Part shown: in pieces, positions 1 to 6,734 of the stretch | Position numbering within the stretch: position 1 is the stretch's first letter | Layout: each line of letters starts with the position of its first letter | Assembly (NCBI GenBank): GCA_947456915.1 | Contig: CANGUQ010000073.1 | Location: forward strand, 1-11,821 | DNA length: 11,821 nucleotides | Reading direction: 5' to 3' | Origin: Betaproteobacteria bacterium | Lineage (GTDB): Bacteria; Pseudomonadota; Gammaproteobacteria; Burkholderiales; CAIKXV01 | Notes under the pieces: generated by a model | Told to the model about the DNA's origin: nothing | Seen by the model: only the letters and a program-made list of their open reading frames with translations | Database searches by the model: none | Made by a program: the position numbers and the translations under genes

Positions 1-801
1 CAGACGTGGAACCAGACGGTGATCGTCGACAACCGGCCCGGTGCCAACGGCATCATCGCCAGCGAGATGGCTGCGAAATCGGTACCCGACGGCCACACGC
101 TGCTCTACGTCGCGATCGGGCACGCGATCAACACCCTGATCTACAAGAAGCTGCCCTACGAGACCGAGCGTGACTTCACGCCGATCAGCCTGGGGGCGAC
201 CTTTGCCCAACTGGTGCTGGTGCATCCGGGCGTGCCGGCGACCAGCGTCAGGGAACTGCTCGCGCTCGCGCGCTCGGGGGCGCGCGGTCTGAATTACGCC
301 TCGGGCGGCATCGGCTCCTCGCAGCATCTGGCCGGCGCACTGTTCGCGTGGCTGGGCAAGATCGACATCGGCCACGTGCCGTACAAGGGTGGGGCGCCGG
401 CGCTCACCGATCTGATGGCGCGCAATGTCGACATGCTGATCATCCAGCCGAGCACGCCCGAGCAGGTCGCGGGCGGGCGCGTGCGCGCGCTGGCGGTCAC
501 CTCGCCCAGGCGCAACGCCGCCTGGCCCGAGTTGCCGACAGTGGCCGAGGCAGGTCTGCCCGGCTACGAGTCGCAGGCGTGGTACGGGCTGGTCGGTCCG
601 CGCGGCCTGCCGCGCGAGGTGCTCGCGCAACTGCACCGGGAGGCGGCGGCAGCGCTCACCGCCAAGGAGATGCGCGCGCGAATCTCGGCGCTGGGCGGGG
701 AGGTGATCGCCAGTTCGCCGGCGGAATTCAGCGCCTTCATCCGCCGCGAGATCGAACGCTACGCCAGGGTGGTCCGCGAGACCGGTATCGTCGCGGAGTG
801 A
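1..801 (+). CDS. Bug/TctC-family periplasmic solute-binding protein, 5'-truncated
   Basis: This is the 3' part of a gene that begins before the window; 266 codons are present and whole family members are about 320 residues. Family hallmarks appear in order: NRPGANG (residues 11-17 of the visible part), DGHTLL, the PYETERDFTPI segment, a glycine/serine-rich YASGGIGSS loop near 99, HVPYKGGAPALTDL from about 125, the PTVAEAGLPGYES segment and the W-YGLVGPRGLP turn before the C-terminal helices. Bug proteins are two-lobed extracytoplasmic receptors, often for carboxylates or amino-acid derivatives, and some feed tripartite tricarboxylate transporters. The signal peptide lies outside the window and no TctA/TctB partner is visible, so the ligand cannot be named. 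The frame is open from base 1 and an internal GTG at 19 is not the true start. The family call is firm. Confidence 0.93.
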   Translation, partial: QTWNQTVIVDNRPGANGIIASEMAAKSVPDGHTLLYVAIGHAINTLIYKKLPYETERDFTPISLGATFAQLVLVHPGVPATSVRELLALARSGARGLNYASGGIGSSQHLAGALFAWLGKIDIGHVPYKGGAPALTDLMARNVDMLIIQPSTPEQVAGGRVRALAVTSPRRNAAWPELPTVAEAGLPGYESQAWYGLVGPRGLPREVLAQLHREAAAALTAKEMRARISALGGEVIASSPAEFSAFIRREIERYARVVRETGIVAE

Positions 802-871
802 CGGCCGCGCCGGGCCCCGCACCGCTGGCGAGGCGATCCGGGGCGGGCGCGTCGCAGCGTGTGGCAGCGCG

Positions 872-1237
872 TCACTCGGCCCGTATCTTCGCCCCGCGGA
901 TCACCTTGCCCCAGTGCGCGATCTCGCTCCTGATGAACGCGCCGAACTCCTCCGGCCCCATCGGCGAGGGCTCGAAGTCGTTGCCGAGCAGCCGGTCGCG
1001 CGTGGCAGGAGTCTTCACGATCTGCCCGATTTCAGCGGCGAGTTGCCCCACGATGTCGCGCGGTGTCTTCGCCGGGGCAACGATGCCTCCGTCGCTGATG
1101 CAGAACGCCGTGGCGGAGAACGACTTTGCGTTGGCGACCAGCGCCGCGGCGTCGATGCGCGGCTCATCCCCCTCGCGCAGGTTGATCAGCAGCACCCGGT
1201 TCGGGGATTGCCACCACGCGTGCCCGGTACTGTCCAT
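872..1237 (-). pseudogene. Chimeric remnant: unrelated N-terminal segment fused to a Bug-protein C-terminus
   Basis: This 121-residue ORF ends in an unmistakable Bug/TctC C-terminus: GIVAPAKTPRDIVGQL (residues 51-66), then PEEFGAFIRSEIAHWGKVI (95-113) and the terminal AKIRAE. A whole Bug protein is about 320 residues, so roughly two thirds, including signal peptide and ligand lobes, is missing. Residues 1-54 do not look like the expected Bug sequence. WWQSPNR, NLREGDEPRID and ATAFCISDGGIVA recall, from memory, the start of a putative glycoside-hydrolase-like family. The two parts would meet at the shared GGIVA-P (about 1073-1090). The chosen ATG at 1237 has GGAGGA about 10 bases upstream; the frame also extends to 1321. 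The C-terminal match is seen clearly, while the N-terminal origin is a guess. It could still be translated as a small protein, but a working receptor is very unlikely. Confidence 0.6.
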
Positions 1238-1530
1238 CTGATGCGGGTCCTCCAGCAGTGCCTCGGCGCCCGCCCCAAGCCCGCAGGGGGGCACCGGTGG
1301 GAACGAACGGAAAGCTGACACGGGGCCGGCCGTGCGACGGCGTGCCGGACGGCTGCGAATGGATTAGCATGTCTTCCGGAGTGTTGTGCGCGGCGCGCCG
1401 CGCGCACCGCGATTGCGGGAAGCGACCCGGTCGGTCGTCACCAGCGCAGGTCGACAGTGGCGGTGGGTCCCAAGGCTTCCTGGCGGACTGCGCGGATTGC
1501 CGGTCATTGCTGATTAGCCGAGGACAGGCC
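1238..1530. other. Non-coding divergent spacer
   Basis: This spacer lies between the minus-strand remnant and the plus-strand methyltransferase gene. The plus-strand frame is open from 1258, but its translation is arginine/cysteine-rich without recognisable motifs, so I do not call it coding. It holds the GGAGGA ribosome-binding site for the minus-strand ORF at about 1248-1253 and a perfect 16-bp GC palindrome at 1388-1403. It should also contain the promoters for both directions, but I could not find convincing -35/-10 pairs. Confidence 0.4.
1388..1403. repeat. Perfect 16-bp GC-only palindrome
   Basis: GCGCGGCGCGCCGCGC equals its own reverse complement. It lies in the spacer upstream of the methyltransferase gene. 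It could form a small hairpin or be a protein site, but such palindromes are common by chance at this base composition and no T-run follows it. Confidence 0.3.
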
Positions 1531-2862
1531 ATGCATGACGATCGATCCTCTTCCCTGCCATCCAGGTCTGCGCTGGAACTCGCGGGACACGCGAGGAAGG
1601 CTCAGGCGGGCACAGTCGGCGCCGCCAGCGTTCCCGGCGCGCGGACACCCGGCACGGGTCGCCGGCGCAGCATCTGGGGGCGCCTGCTCGCGCGGGTCAT
1701 GGACGAACTGGGTGGGCCGCGGTTCGCGGTGTCGCTGTGGAACGGCGAGACGATCACCTCCGCGAGCGAGCCGCCGATCGGCTGCATCCGGGTCGCCAGC
1801 GCGCGTGCGCTGCTGCGCCTCGCGGTCGATCCGCATCTTCAGTTCGGCGAGCTCTATTCCAGCGGCGAGATCGACGTCGAGGGCGATCTGCCGGGCGTGC
1901 TGGAGGCGATCTACGTCGGGGCCTACCGCGACGGCGGGCGCATGCCGTGGCTGCGCGAGCTTGCGCAGTCTCTGCATCGCGCGCGCAGCAACTCGCTGCA
2001 GGGATCACGCGAGAACGTGCATCAGCACTACGATCTGGGCAACGAGTTCTATCGAATGTGGCTGGGCCCGTCGATGGCCTACACCTGCGCCTACTACCCG
2101 ACGCGCGATGCGACGCTGGACGCCGCGCAGACGGCAAAGATGGATCATGTGTGTCGCAAGCTGCGGCTGCGACGCGGCGAGGTGCTGGTGGAAGCCGGCT
2201 GCGGCTGGGGCAGCCTCGCGCTGCACGCGGCGCGGCACTACGGCGTGCGCGTTCGCGCATTCAACATCTCGCGCGAGCAGCTTGCGTGGGCGCGCGAGCG
2301 GGCGAAGGCGCTGGGCTTCGGCGGGGAGGTCGAGTACGTCGAGGACGACTACCGCAACATCTCGGGGCGGTACGATGCTTTCGTCTCGGTGGGCATGCTC
2401 GAGCACGTGGGCATCGACAATTACGCCGAACTCGGCGGCGTGATCCGTCGGGTGCTCGCTCCGCACGGCCGGGGGCTGATCCACACGATCGGGCGCACCC
2501 GCCCGCAGCCGATGAATCCGTGGATCGAGCGGCGCATCTTTCCCGGCGCCTGCCCGCCCTCGCTCGGGGAGATGATGCGAATCTTCGAGCCCTGCGAGTT
2601 CGCCGTGCTCGACGTCGAGAACCTGCGCCTGCACTACGAGCGCACGCTGACCGACTGGCTGGCGCTGTTCGAAGGCGCCCACGATGCGGTCCTGCAGCGC
2701 TTCGATGCCCGATTCGTGCGCATGTGGCGGCTGTATCTGGCTGGATCGATCGCCGCCTTTCGTACCGGTGATCTGCAGCTGTATCAGGTGCTGTTCGGCG
2801 TTCGCGGCAGCAACGACGTGCCGTGGACACGCGAATTCCTGTACGGTGGTCCCGAGCGCTGA
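1531..2862 (+). CDS. Cyclopropane-fatty-acyl-phospholipid synthase family methyltransferase
   Basis: The protein is a 443-residue SAM-dependent enzyme that would act on the double bond of unsaturated acyl chains in membrane phospholipids. The core follows E. coli Cfa closely: HYDLGNEFY (166-174), YTCAYY with the active-site Cys186, the SAM-binding EAGCGWGS (221-228), VSVGMLEHVG with Glu291, HTIG with His318, and Glu363 plus HY-ERTL with Tyr369. These correspond to the residues that hold the bicarbonate ion and substrate in Cfa. The C-terminus has the usual RMWRLYL and FRTGDLQLYQVLF segments. The first 50 or so residues are Ala/Arg/Ser-rich and unconserved. The start at ATG 1531 is supported by AGGA 6 bases upstream and fits the family length, whereas the GTG at 1258 in the same frame would add 91 meaningless residues. 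The next gene begins 14 bases after the stop, so the two are probably co-transcribed. The product could be a cyclopropane ring or a methyl/methylene branch; the sequence does not decide. Confidence 0.92.
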   Translation: MHDDRSSSLPSRSALELAGHARKAQAGTVGAASVPGARTPGTGRRRSIWGRLLARVMDELGGPRFAVSLWNGETITSASEPPIGCIRVASARALLRLAVDPHLQFGELYSSGEIDVEGDLPGVLEAIYVGAYRDGGRMPWLRELAQSLHRARSNSLQGSRENVHQHYDLGNEFYRMWLGPSMAYTCAYYPTRDATLDAAQTAKMDHVCRKLRLRRGEVLVEAGCGWGSLALHAARHYGVRVRAFNISREQLAWARERAKALGFGGEVEYVEDDYRNISGRYDAFVSVGMLEHVGIDNYAELGGVIRRVLAPHGRGLIHTIGRTRPQPMNPWIERRIFPGACPPSLGEMMRIFEPCEFAVLDVENLRLHYERTLTDWLALFEGAHDAVLQRFDARFVRMWRLYLAGSIAAFRTGDLQLYQVLFGVRGSNDVPWTREFLYGGPER

Positions 2863-2876
2863 CGGCGGGAGGAACG

Positions 2877-4121
2877 ATGACCGATTCCACGCGGTGCGAC
2901 GTGCTCATCGTCGGCGGCGGACCTGCCGGATCGACCTGCGCGCGGGTGCTGCGCGAGCACGGCGTGGATGTGGTCGTGCTCGACAAGGCGCAGTTCCCGC
3001 GCGACAAGGTGTGTGCCGGCTGGGTGACGCCGCAGGTGCTGCAGACGCTCGGCATCGACCTCGCGGATTACGGCGCAACGCGCACGTTGCAGCCGATCAC
3101 CGCGTTTCGGACCGGCGTGATCGCCGGCACGCCGGTTGGCACCGACTATCGCGAGCCGGTGAGCTACGGCATCCGCCGCAGCGAGTTCGATCACTACCTG
3201 CTCGCACGCAGCGGGGCGCGCCTGCGGCAGGCAGAGGCGTTCCAGCGCGCCGTGCGCGCCGAAGCCGGCGGCTGGTGCGTCAACGGCACGATCGGCGCGC
3301 GGCTGCTGGTCGGCGCAGGCGGACACTTCTGCCCCGTCGCACGCGAACTCGGTGCGCAACTGGGCTCCGGCGAGACGGTGATCGCCGCGCAGGAGCTCGA
3401 ATACCGGTTGAGTCCGGAGCAGGCGGCTCGCTGCACGGTTGCACCCGAGCGCCCGGAGCTCTACTTCTGCCCTGACCTGAAGGGTTACGGCTGGTGCTTT
3501 CGCAAGGGCGACTGGCTCAACGTGGGGCTGGGGCGCGAGGACAAGCGCCGGCTGTCGGCGCACGTCGAGGCGTTCTGCGAATGGCTGCAGCGCGAAGCGC
3601 GCGTGCCAGCCGATCTTCCGGCACGATTCAAGGGGCACGCGTATCTCCTGTACACCCGTGCGCCGCGGCCGCTGTACGGCGCGGACGTCCTGCTGATCGG
3701 CGATGCTGCCGGTCTGGCCTATCCGCAGAGCGGGGAGGGCATCCGGCCAGCGGTGGAGTCGGGGATCTTCGCCGCGCAGGCGATCGTGCAGGCGCTCGCG
3801 GCCACCGGCGCGTCGGCGCGCGAGGCCGCGTTTGCCGACTACGCCGTACAGATCGAGCGACGCTTCGGGCGGCGGGCCGCGCCGGTGCGGTCGCAGTCGG
3901 GCACGCTGCCAGCGGCTCCTCCCGTGCCCGGTGCTGGCGCGGGCAGCACCTCCGCAGCCGGCGATGACGGCGTCGCTTCAGCGGCGTGGCGACAGCGCGC
4001 CGCGCGGTGGCTGCTCTCCACGCGCTGGTTCTCGCGCCACGTGGTGATCGACCGCTGGTTTCTGCACGGACAGCAGCCACCGCTGCCGCGAATCGGCGGC
4101 TCGGGCGGCGTCTCCGGCTGA
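2877..4121 (+). CDS. Geranylgeranyl-reductase-family FAD-dependent oxidoreductase
   Basis: This is a 414-residue flavoprotein. The N-terminal Rossmann motif is GGGPAG (13-18), with the acidic residue at the end of strand two in VLDKAQFP (Asp36). KVCAG (44-48) holds the conserved family cysteine. GYGWCFRKGD (203-212) matches the lipid-site signature, although the usual FPK is FRK here. GDAAG (275-279) and PQSGEGI (283-289) form the second FAD-binding motif. The family reduces isolated C=C bonds in prenyl lipids and related chains, or oxidises or halogenates other substrates. Residues from about 340 include an Ala/Pro/Gly-rich linker followed by a Trp/Arg-rich tail. The start ATG 2877 has GGGAGGA 4-5 bases upstream; an earlier GTG at 2823 would overlap the preceding gene. 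Coupling to the acyl-chain methyltransferase upstream suggests a membrane-lipid substrate, which is inference. Confidence 0.85.
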   Translation: MTDSTRCDVLIVGGGPAGSTCARVLREHGVDVVVLDKAQFPRDKVCAGWVTPQVLQTLGIDLADYGATRTLQPITAFRTGVIAGTPVGTDYREPVSYGIRRSEFDHYLLARSGARLRQAEAFQRAVRAEAGGWCVNGTIGARLLVGAGGHFCPVARELGAQLGSGETVIAAQELEYRLSPEQAARCTVAPERPELYFCPDLKGYGWCFRKGDWLNVGLGREDKRRLSAHVEAFCEWLQREARVPADLPARFKGHAYLLYTRAPRPLYGADVLLIGDAAGLAYPQSGEGIRPAVESGIFAAQAIVQALAATGASAREAAFADYAVQIERRFGRRAAPVRSQSGTLPAAPPVPGAGAGSTSAAGDDGVASAAWRQRAARWLLSTRWFSRHVVIDRWFLHGQQPPLPRIGGSGGVSG

Positions 4122-4280
4122 GCTGCGCGACCGGCATCATCGGGCCGACGGCGGTACGCGAAGCGCGCACGGCGCTCGATGGCGCGCCTGCACCGGGCAC
4201 AGGGCCGCCCGCGCGGTCCGACCGGCGGAACGCGGTAGACTCGCGCCCCGTCGCGACATCGTCCTGCTTCCGGAGGTCCC
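4122..4280 (+). promoter_or_regulatory. serA upstream region with candidate -10 element
   Basis: This is a 159-base spacer. GGTAGACTC at 4234-4242 includes TAGACT (4236-4241), a four-of-six match to TATAAT, about 40 bases before the serA ATG. No good -35 hexamer lies 16-18 bases upstream. The same nine bases precede the tRNA gene. GGAGG at 4272-4276, four bases before ATG 4281, is a strong ribosome-binding site. I see no clear terminator for the upstream pair. Confidence 0.4.
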
Positions 4281-5513
4281 ATGCACACGAAAGTCTCGTT
4301 CGACAAGAGCAGGATCAGCTTCCTGTTGCTGGAAAACGTGCACTCGAACGCGATCGACGTGCTGCACGAGAGCGGCTACCGCCAGATCGTCCAGCACCCG
4401 AAATCGCTCGGCGAAGATGCACTGATCGAGGCGCTGCAGAACGTGCACTTCCTCGGTATCCGGTCGCAGACGCAGGTCACCGAGCGGGTGCTGCGCTGCG
4501 CGCCGAAGCTCGCCGCGATCGGCTGCTTCTGCATCGGAACCAACCAGGTCGATCTGGAGACAGCGGCCGAGCTGGGCATTCCGGTGTTCAACGCGCCGTT
4601 TTCCAACACCCGCAGCGTTGCTGAACTGGTGGTCGCCGAGACGGTGATGCTGATGAGAAGCATCCCGGCGAAGAACGCCGGAGCTCATCGCGGGGACTGG
4701 ATCAAGTCGGCCGCAGGCAGCTACGAAGTGCGCGGCAAGACACTGGGAATCGTCGGCTACGGAAACATCGGCAAGCAGGTCGGTATCCTCGCCGAGCACC
4801 TGGGCATGCGTGTGGTGTTCTACGACGTCGAGGGCAAGCTGCCGCTGGGAAATGCGCGCCAGAGCGCGACGCTCGACGCGCTCCTCGCGGAGAGTCACGT
4901 GGTCACGCTGCACGTGCCTGAGACGCCGGAGACGATGAACATGATCGGCGCACGCGAACTGGCGGTGATGCAGCAGGGCAGCCACCTGATCAATGCCTCG
5001 CGCGGAACGGTCGTCGACATCGACGCGCTCGCCGATGCGCTGGGCCGCGGGCACCTGGGCGGTGCGGCGCTCGACGTGTTTCCCGTGGAGCCCAAGGGCA
5101 ACGACGACCGGTTCGTCTCGCCGCTCACGCGCTTCGACAACGTGATCCTCACGCCCCACATCGGTGGATCCACCGCCGAGGCGCAGGCGAACATCGGTAT
5201 CGAGGTGGCCGACAAGCTGGTGCGCTACAGCGACAACGGCACCACGCTCACCGCGGTCAACTTCCCGGAAGTGACGCTGCCAGCGCATCCCGGCATGTGC
5301 CGCGTGCTGCACGTGCACCGCAACGTGCCCGGCGTGCTGGCGCAGATCAACGAGCGTTTCGGCAAGCGCGGCATCAACATCAGCGGCCAGTACCTGCAGA
5401 CCACCGCCACGATCGGCTACTGCGTGATGGACATCGACATCGAGGCGAGCAAGGTCGCACTGGAGGAACTGCAGACGGTTCCGGGAACGATCCGCTGCCG
5501 GCTGCTCTACTGA
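4281..5513 (+). CDS. serA: D-3-phosphoglycerate dehydrogenase
   Basis: The cytosolic enzyme oxidises 3-phosphoglycerate to 3-phosphohydroxypyruvate with NAD+, the committed step of L-serine synthesis. It has 410 residues, the same length as E. coli SerA, and aligns with it almost end to end. The NAD-binding motif GYGNIG is followed by the FYDVEGKLPLGNA segment. Arg241 (INASRGTVVD), Glu270 (DVFPVEP) and His293 (TPHIGGST) are the catalytic set, one residue above the E. coli numbering, which omits Met1. The C-terminal ACT domain keeps the serine-binding residues His346 and Asn348 (HVHRNVPGVL) and Asn366 (INISGQYLQT), so feedback inhibition by serine is expected. The ATG at 4281 has GGAGG four bases upstream. 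The stop lies only 10 bases from the converging oxyR stop. It appears to be a stand-alone gene. Confidence 0.97.
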   Translation: MHTKVSFDKSRISFLLLENVHSNAIDVLHESGYRQIVQHPKSLGEDALIEALQNVHFLGIRSQTQVTERVLRCAPKLAAIGCFCIGTNQVDLETAAELGIPVFNAPFSNTRSVAELVVAETVMLMRSIPAKNAGAHRGDWIKSAAGSYEVRGKTLGIVGYGNIGKQVGILAEHLGMRVVFYDVEGKLPLGNARQSATLDALLAESHVVTLHVPETPETMNMIGARELAVMQQGSHLINASRGTVVDIDALADALGRGHLGGAALDVFPVEPKGNDDRFVSPLTRFDNVILTPHIGGSTAEAQANIGIEVADKLVRYSDNGTTLTAVNFPEVTLPAHPGMCRVLHVHRNVPGVLAQINERFGKRGINISGQYLQTTATIGYCVMDIDIEASKVALEELQTVPGTIRCRLLY

Positions 5514-5527
5514 GTCCGGGTGCTCAG
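5510..5527. terminator. Weak stem spanning the converging serA and oxyR stop codons
   Basis: CTGAG (5510-5514) and CTCAG (5523-5527) form a 5-bp stem that includes parts of both stop codons, with an 8-base loop and no T-run. It may be a minor bidirectional element, but the stem is short enough to be chance. No better terminator is visible in this 10-base gap. Confidence 0.15.
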
Positions 5528-6483
5528 CGCGGCGCGGTGCCGGCTGACCGACCGTCTGCCGGCAGCATGTGCGCTCCGGGCAGCGCCGTCTCGCGCACCG
5601 CGGCAGCGATCGCCTGGATCGCAGGCATGCGCGCATAGCTGCGGCGGCACACGATCGCCACCCGCCGTGCCGGCGCAGGGGGCGTGAACGGCCGGTAGAC
5701 GATCAGGTCCTTGCGCGAGGTGGCCGTCGGCACCGCGCTCGCCGGAATCACCGTGATGCCCAGCCCGGAGGCGACCATCTGCCGGATCGTCTCAAGCGAG
5801 GTGCCCTCGAACGTACGCCGTATGCCGTCGGCACTGCTGGTGAAGCGGGCTGCATCCGGGCAGACCTCGAGCACCTGATCGCGCAGGCAGTGTCCGGCGG
5901 CGAGCAGCAGCATGGTCTCGTCGCGCAGCCGCGATGCATCGATGCGCCGCAGCGGTGCCCACGCGTGGCGCGCGGGGACGGCGACCATGAAGGGTTCGTC
6001 GTACAGCTCGATCTGCGTGAGTCCGGGCTCGGCATGCGGCAGGGCGATCAGCGCCGCATCGATCTCGCCGTGGCGCAGGCGTTCGAGCAGCACGTGGGTG
6101 TAGCCCTCCTCGAGGATCAGTGGCATCTGTGGCGTGCGCCTCACCATCACCCGCACGAGCAGCGGCAGCAGGTACGGAGCGATCGTGTAGATCGCCCCGA
6201 GCCGCAGCGGCCCGGCGAGCGGGTCCTTGCCCGAGCGCGCGAGTTCGCCGATGACCGCTGCCTGCTCGAGAACGCGCTGTGCCTGGGCAACGATCTGCTC
6301 GCCGAGCGGCGTCGCGGTCACCTCGCCGCTGCCGCGCTCGAACAGCGTCACGCCGAGTTCGTCCTCCAGTCGCTTGACGGCGACCGACAGGGTCGGCTGC
6401 GAAACGAAGCAGGCGGTTGCGGCGCGTGCGAAGTGACGCTCGCGCGCGAGCGCGACGACGTAGCGCAATTCGGTGAGTGTCAT
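5524..6483 (-). CDS. oxyR: Hydrogen-peroxide-sensing LysR-type regulator OxyR
   Basis: The protein is a 319-residue transcription factor. The N-terminal winged helix-turn-helix is typical: MTLTELRYVVALARERHF at the start and CFVSQPTLSVAVKRLEDELG at 25-44. The effector domain carries the OxyR redox pair in GHCLRDQVLEVC, and counting from the chosen ATG gives Cys199 and Cys208, exactly the E. coli numbering. In the family, H2O2 oxidises Cys199, a disulfide forms with Cys208, and the tetramer then activates peroxide-defence promoters. The TFEGTSLETIRQMVASGLGI-type recognition segment is present near 227-247. About 15 C-terminal residues are poorly conserved. It is divergent from ahpC across a 251-base region containing candidate OxyR sites, so autoregulation and ahpC control are both likely. 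No clear Shine-Dalgarno precedes its ATG, but the start fits the family exactly. Confidence 0.96.
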   Translation of the reverse strand: MTLTELRYVVALARERHFARAATACFVSQPTLSVAVKRLEDELGVTLFERGSGEVTATPLGEQIVAQAQRVLEQAAVIGELARSGKDPLAGPLRLGAIYTIAPYLLPLLVRVMVRRTPQMPLILEEGYTHVLLERLRHGEIDAALIALPHAEPGLTQIELYDEPFMVAVPARHAWAPLRRIDASRLRDETMLLLAAGHCLRDQVLEVCPDAARFTSSADGIRRTFEGTSLETIRQMVASGLGITVIPASAVPTATSRKDLIVYRPFTPPAPARRVAIVCRRSYARMPAIQAIAAAVRETALPGAHMLPADGRSAGTAPR

Positions 6484-6554
6484 CGTGTTCGGGAAAGTGG
6501 AAGGCGTTGCAGGGCGCGGCCCGCCGCAGGCCGGGCGGCCCGCAACCCGAGCCG

Positions 6555-6591
6555 TTAGCCGGAGGCTATCGCAAGCTTAAAAAAGAACAAT
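6555..6591 (+). promoter_or_regulatory. Candidate OxyR tetra-site operator
   Basis: The OxyR consensus is four tetranucleotides, ATAG-CTAT-ATAG-CTAT, each separated by seven bases. Here the elements are TTAG (6555-6558), CTAT (6566-6569), TTAA (6577-6580) and CAAT (6588-6591). All three spacers are exactly seven bases and 12 of 16 positions match. The array ends at the candidate ahpC -35 element, the arrangement expected for an OxyR-activated promoter. The match is seen directly; binding is inferred. Confidence 0.6.
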
Positions 6592-6618
6592 TGGAAACGT
6601 AAAGTGCATAGCCATACT
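6591..6618 (+). promoter_or_regulatory. Candidate ahpC promoter
   Basis: TTGGAA (6591-6596) and CATACT (6613-6618) each match the sigma-70 hexamers at four of six positions, with a 16-base spacer. The region is A/T-rich in an otherwise GC-rich window. Transcription would start near 6625, giving a leader of about 110 bases before the ahpC ATG. Confidence 0.45.
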
Positions 6619-6622
6619 CTAT
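6608..6622. promoter_or_regulatory. Second OxyR-like half operator
   Basis: ATAG-CCATACT-CTAT is a perfect ATAG-N7-CTAT pair (also a T-N11-A LysR motif). It overlaps the candidate ahpC -10 and begins 53 bases after the start of the first array, close to five helical turns. Neither flank extends it to a full tetra-site. It could serve repression or oxyR autoregulation, or be fortuitous. Confidence 0.4.
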
Positions 6623-6656
6623 CACCCGTGGCAGATGCTCCTGCCGCTCCCGAGCG

Positions 6657-6683
6657 CCACCGGCGCGCGGGCGCCGCCGGTGG
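6657..6683 (+). other. Hairpin in the predicted ahpC leader
   Basis: CCACCGGC (6657-6664) and GCCGGTGG (6676-6683) are perfect 8-base inverted repeats around an 11-base GC-rich loop, about 50 bases before the ahpC ATG. No T-run follows, so it is not a standard intrinsic terminator. It may stabilise or modulate the leader RNA. Confidence 0.4.
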
Positions 6684-6734
6684 CCCGCCCCCAGATCGGC
6701 AATCACGTCCCATCCAACCATTCCGGAGTCGAAG

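Noticed and set aside
802..871. Possible terminator between the convergent Bug receptor and the remnant
   Set aside because: Only a 6-bp GCCCCG/CGGGGC repeat with a long loop and no T-run was found, too weak to call.
1258..1530. In-frame N-terminal extension of the methyltransferase from GTG 1258
   Set aside because: The 91 extra residues show no motifs, the family length is reached from ATG 1531, and a ribosome-binding site sits just before 1531.
4137..5636. Long minus-strand open frame (499 codons) opposite serA
   Set aside because: It is the high-GC antisense shadow of a clear serA gene; its translation has no recognisable domain and a His/Val/Asp-rich bias typical of such shadows.
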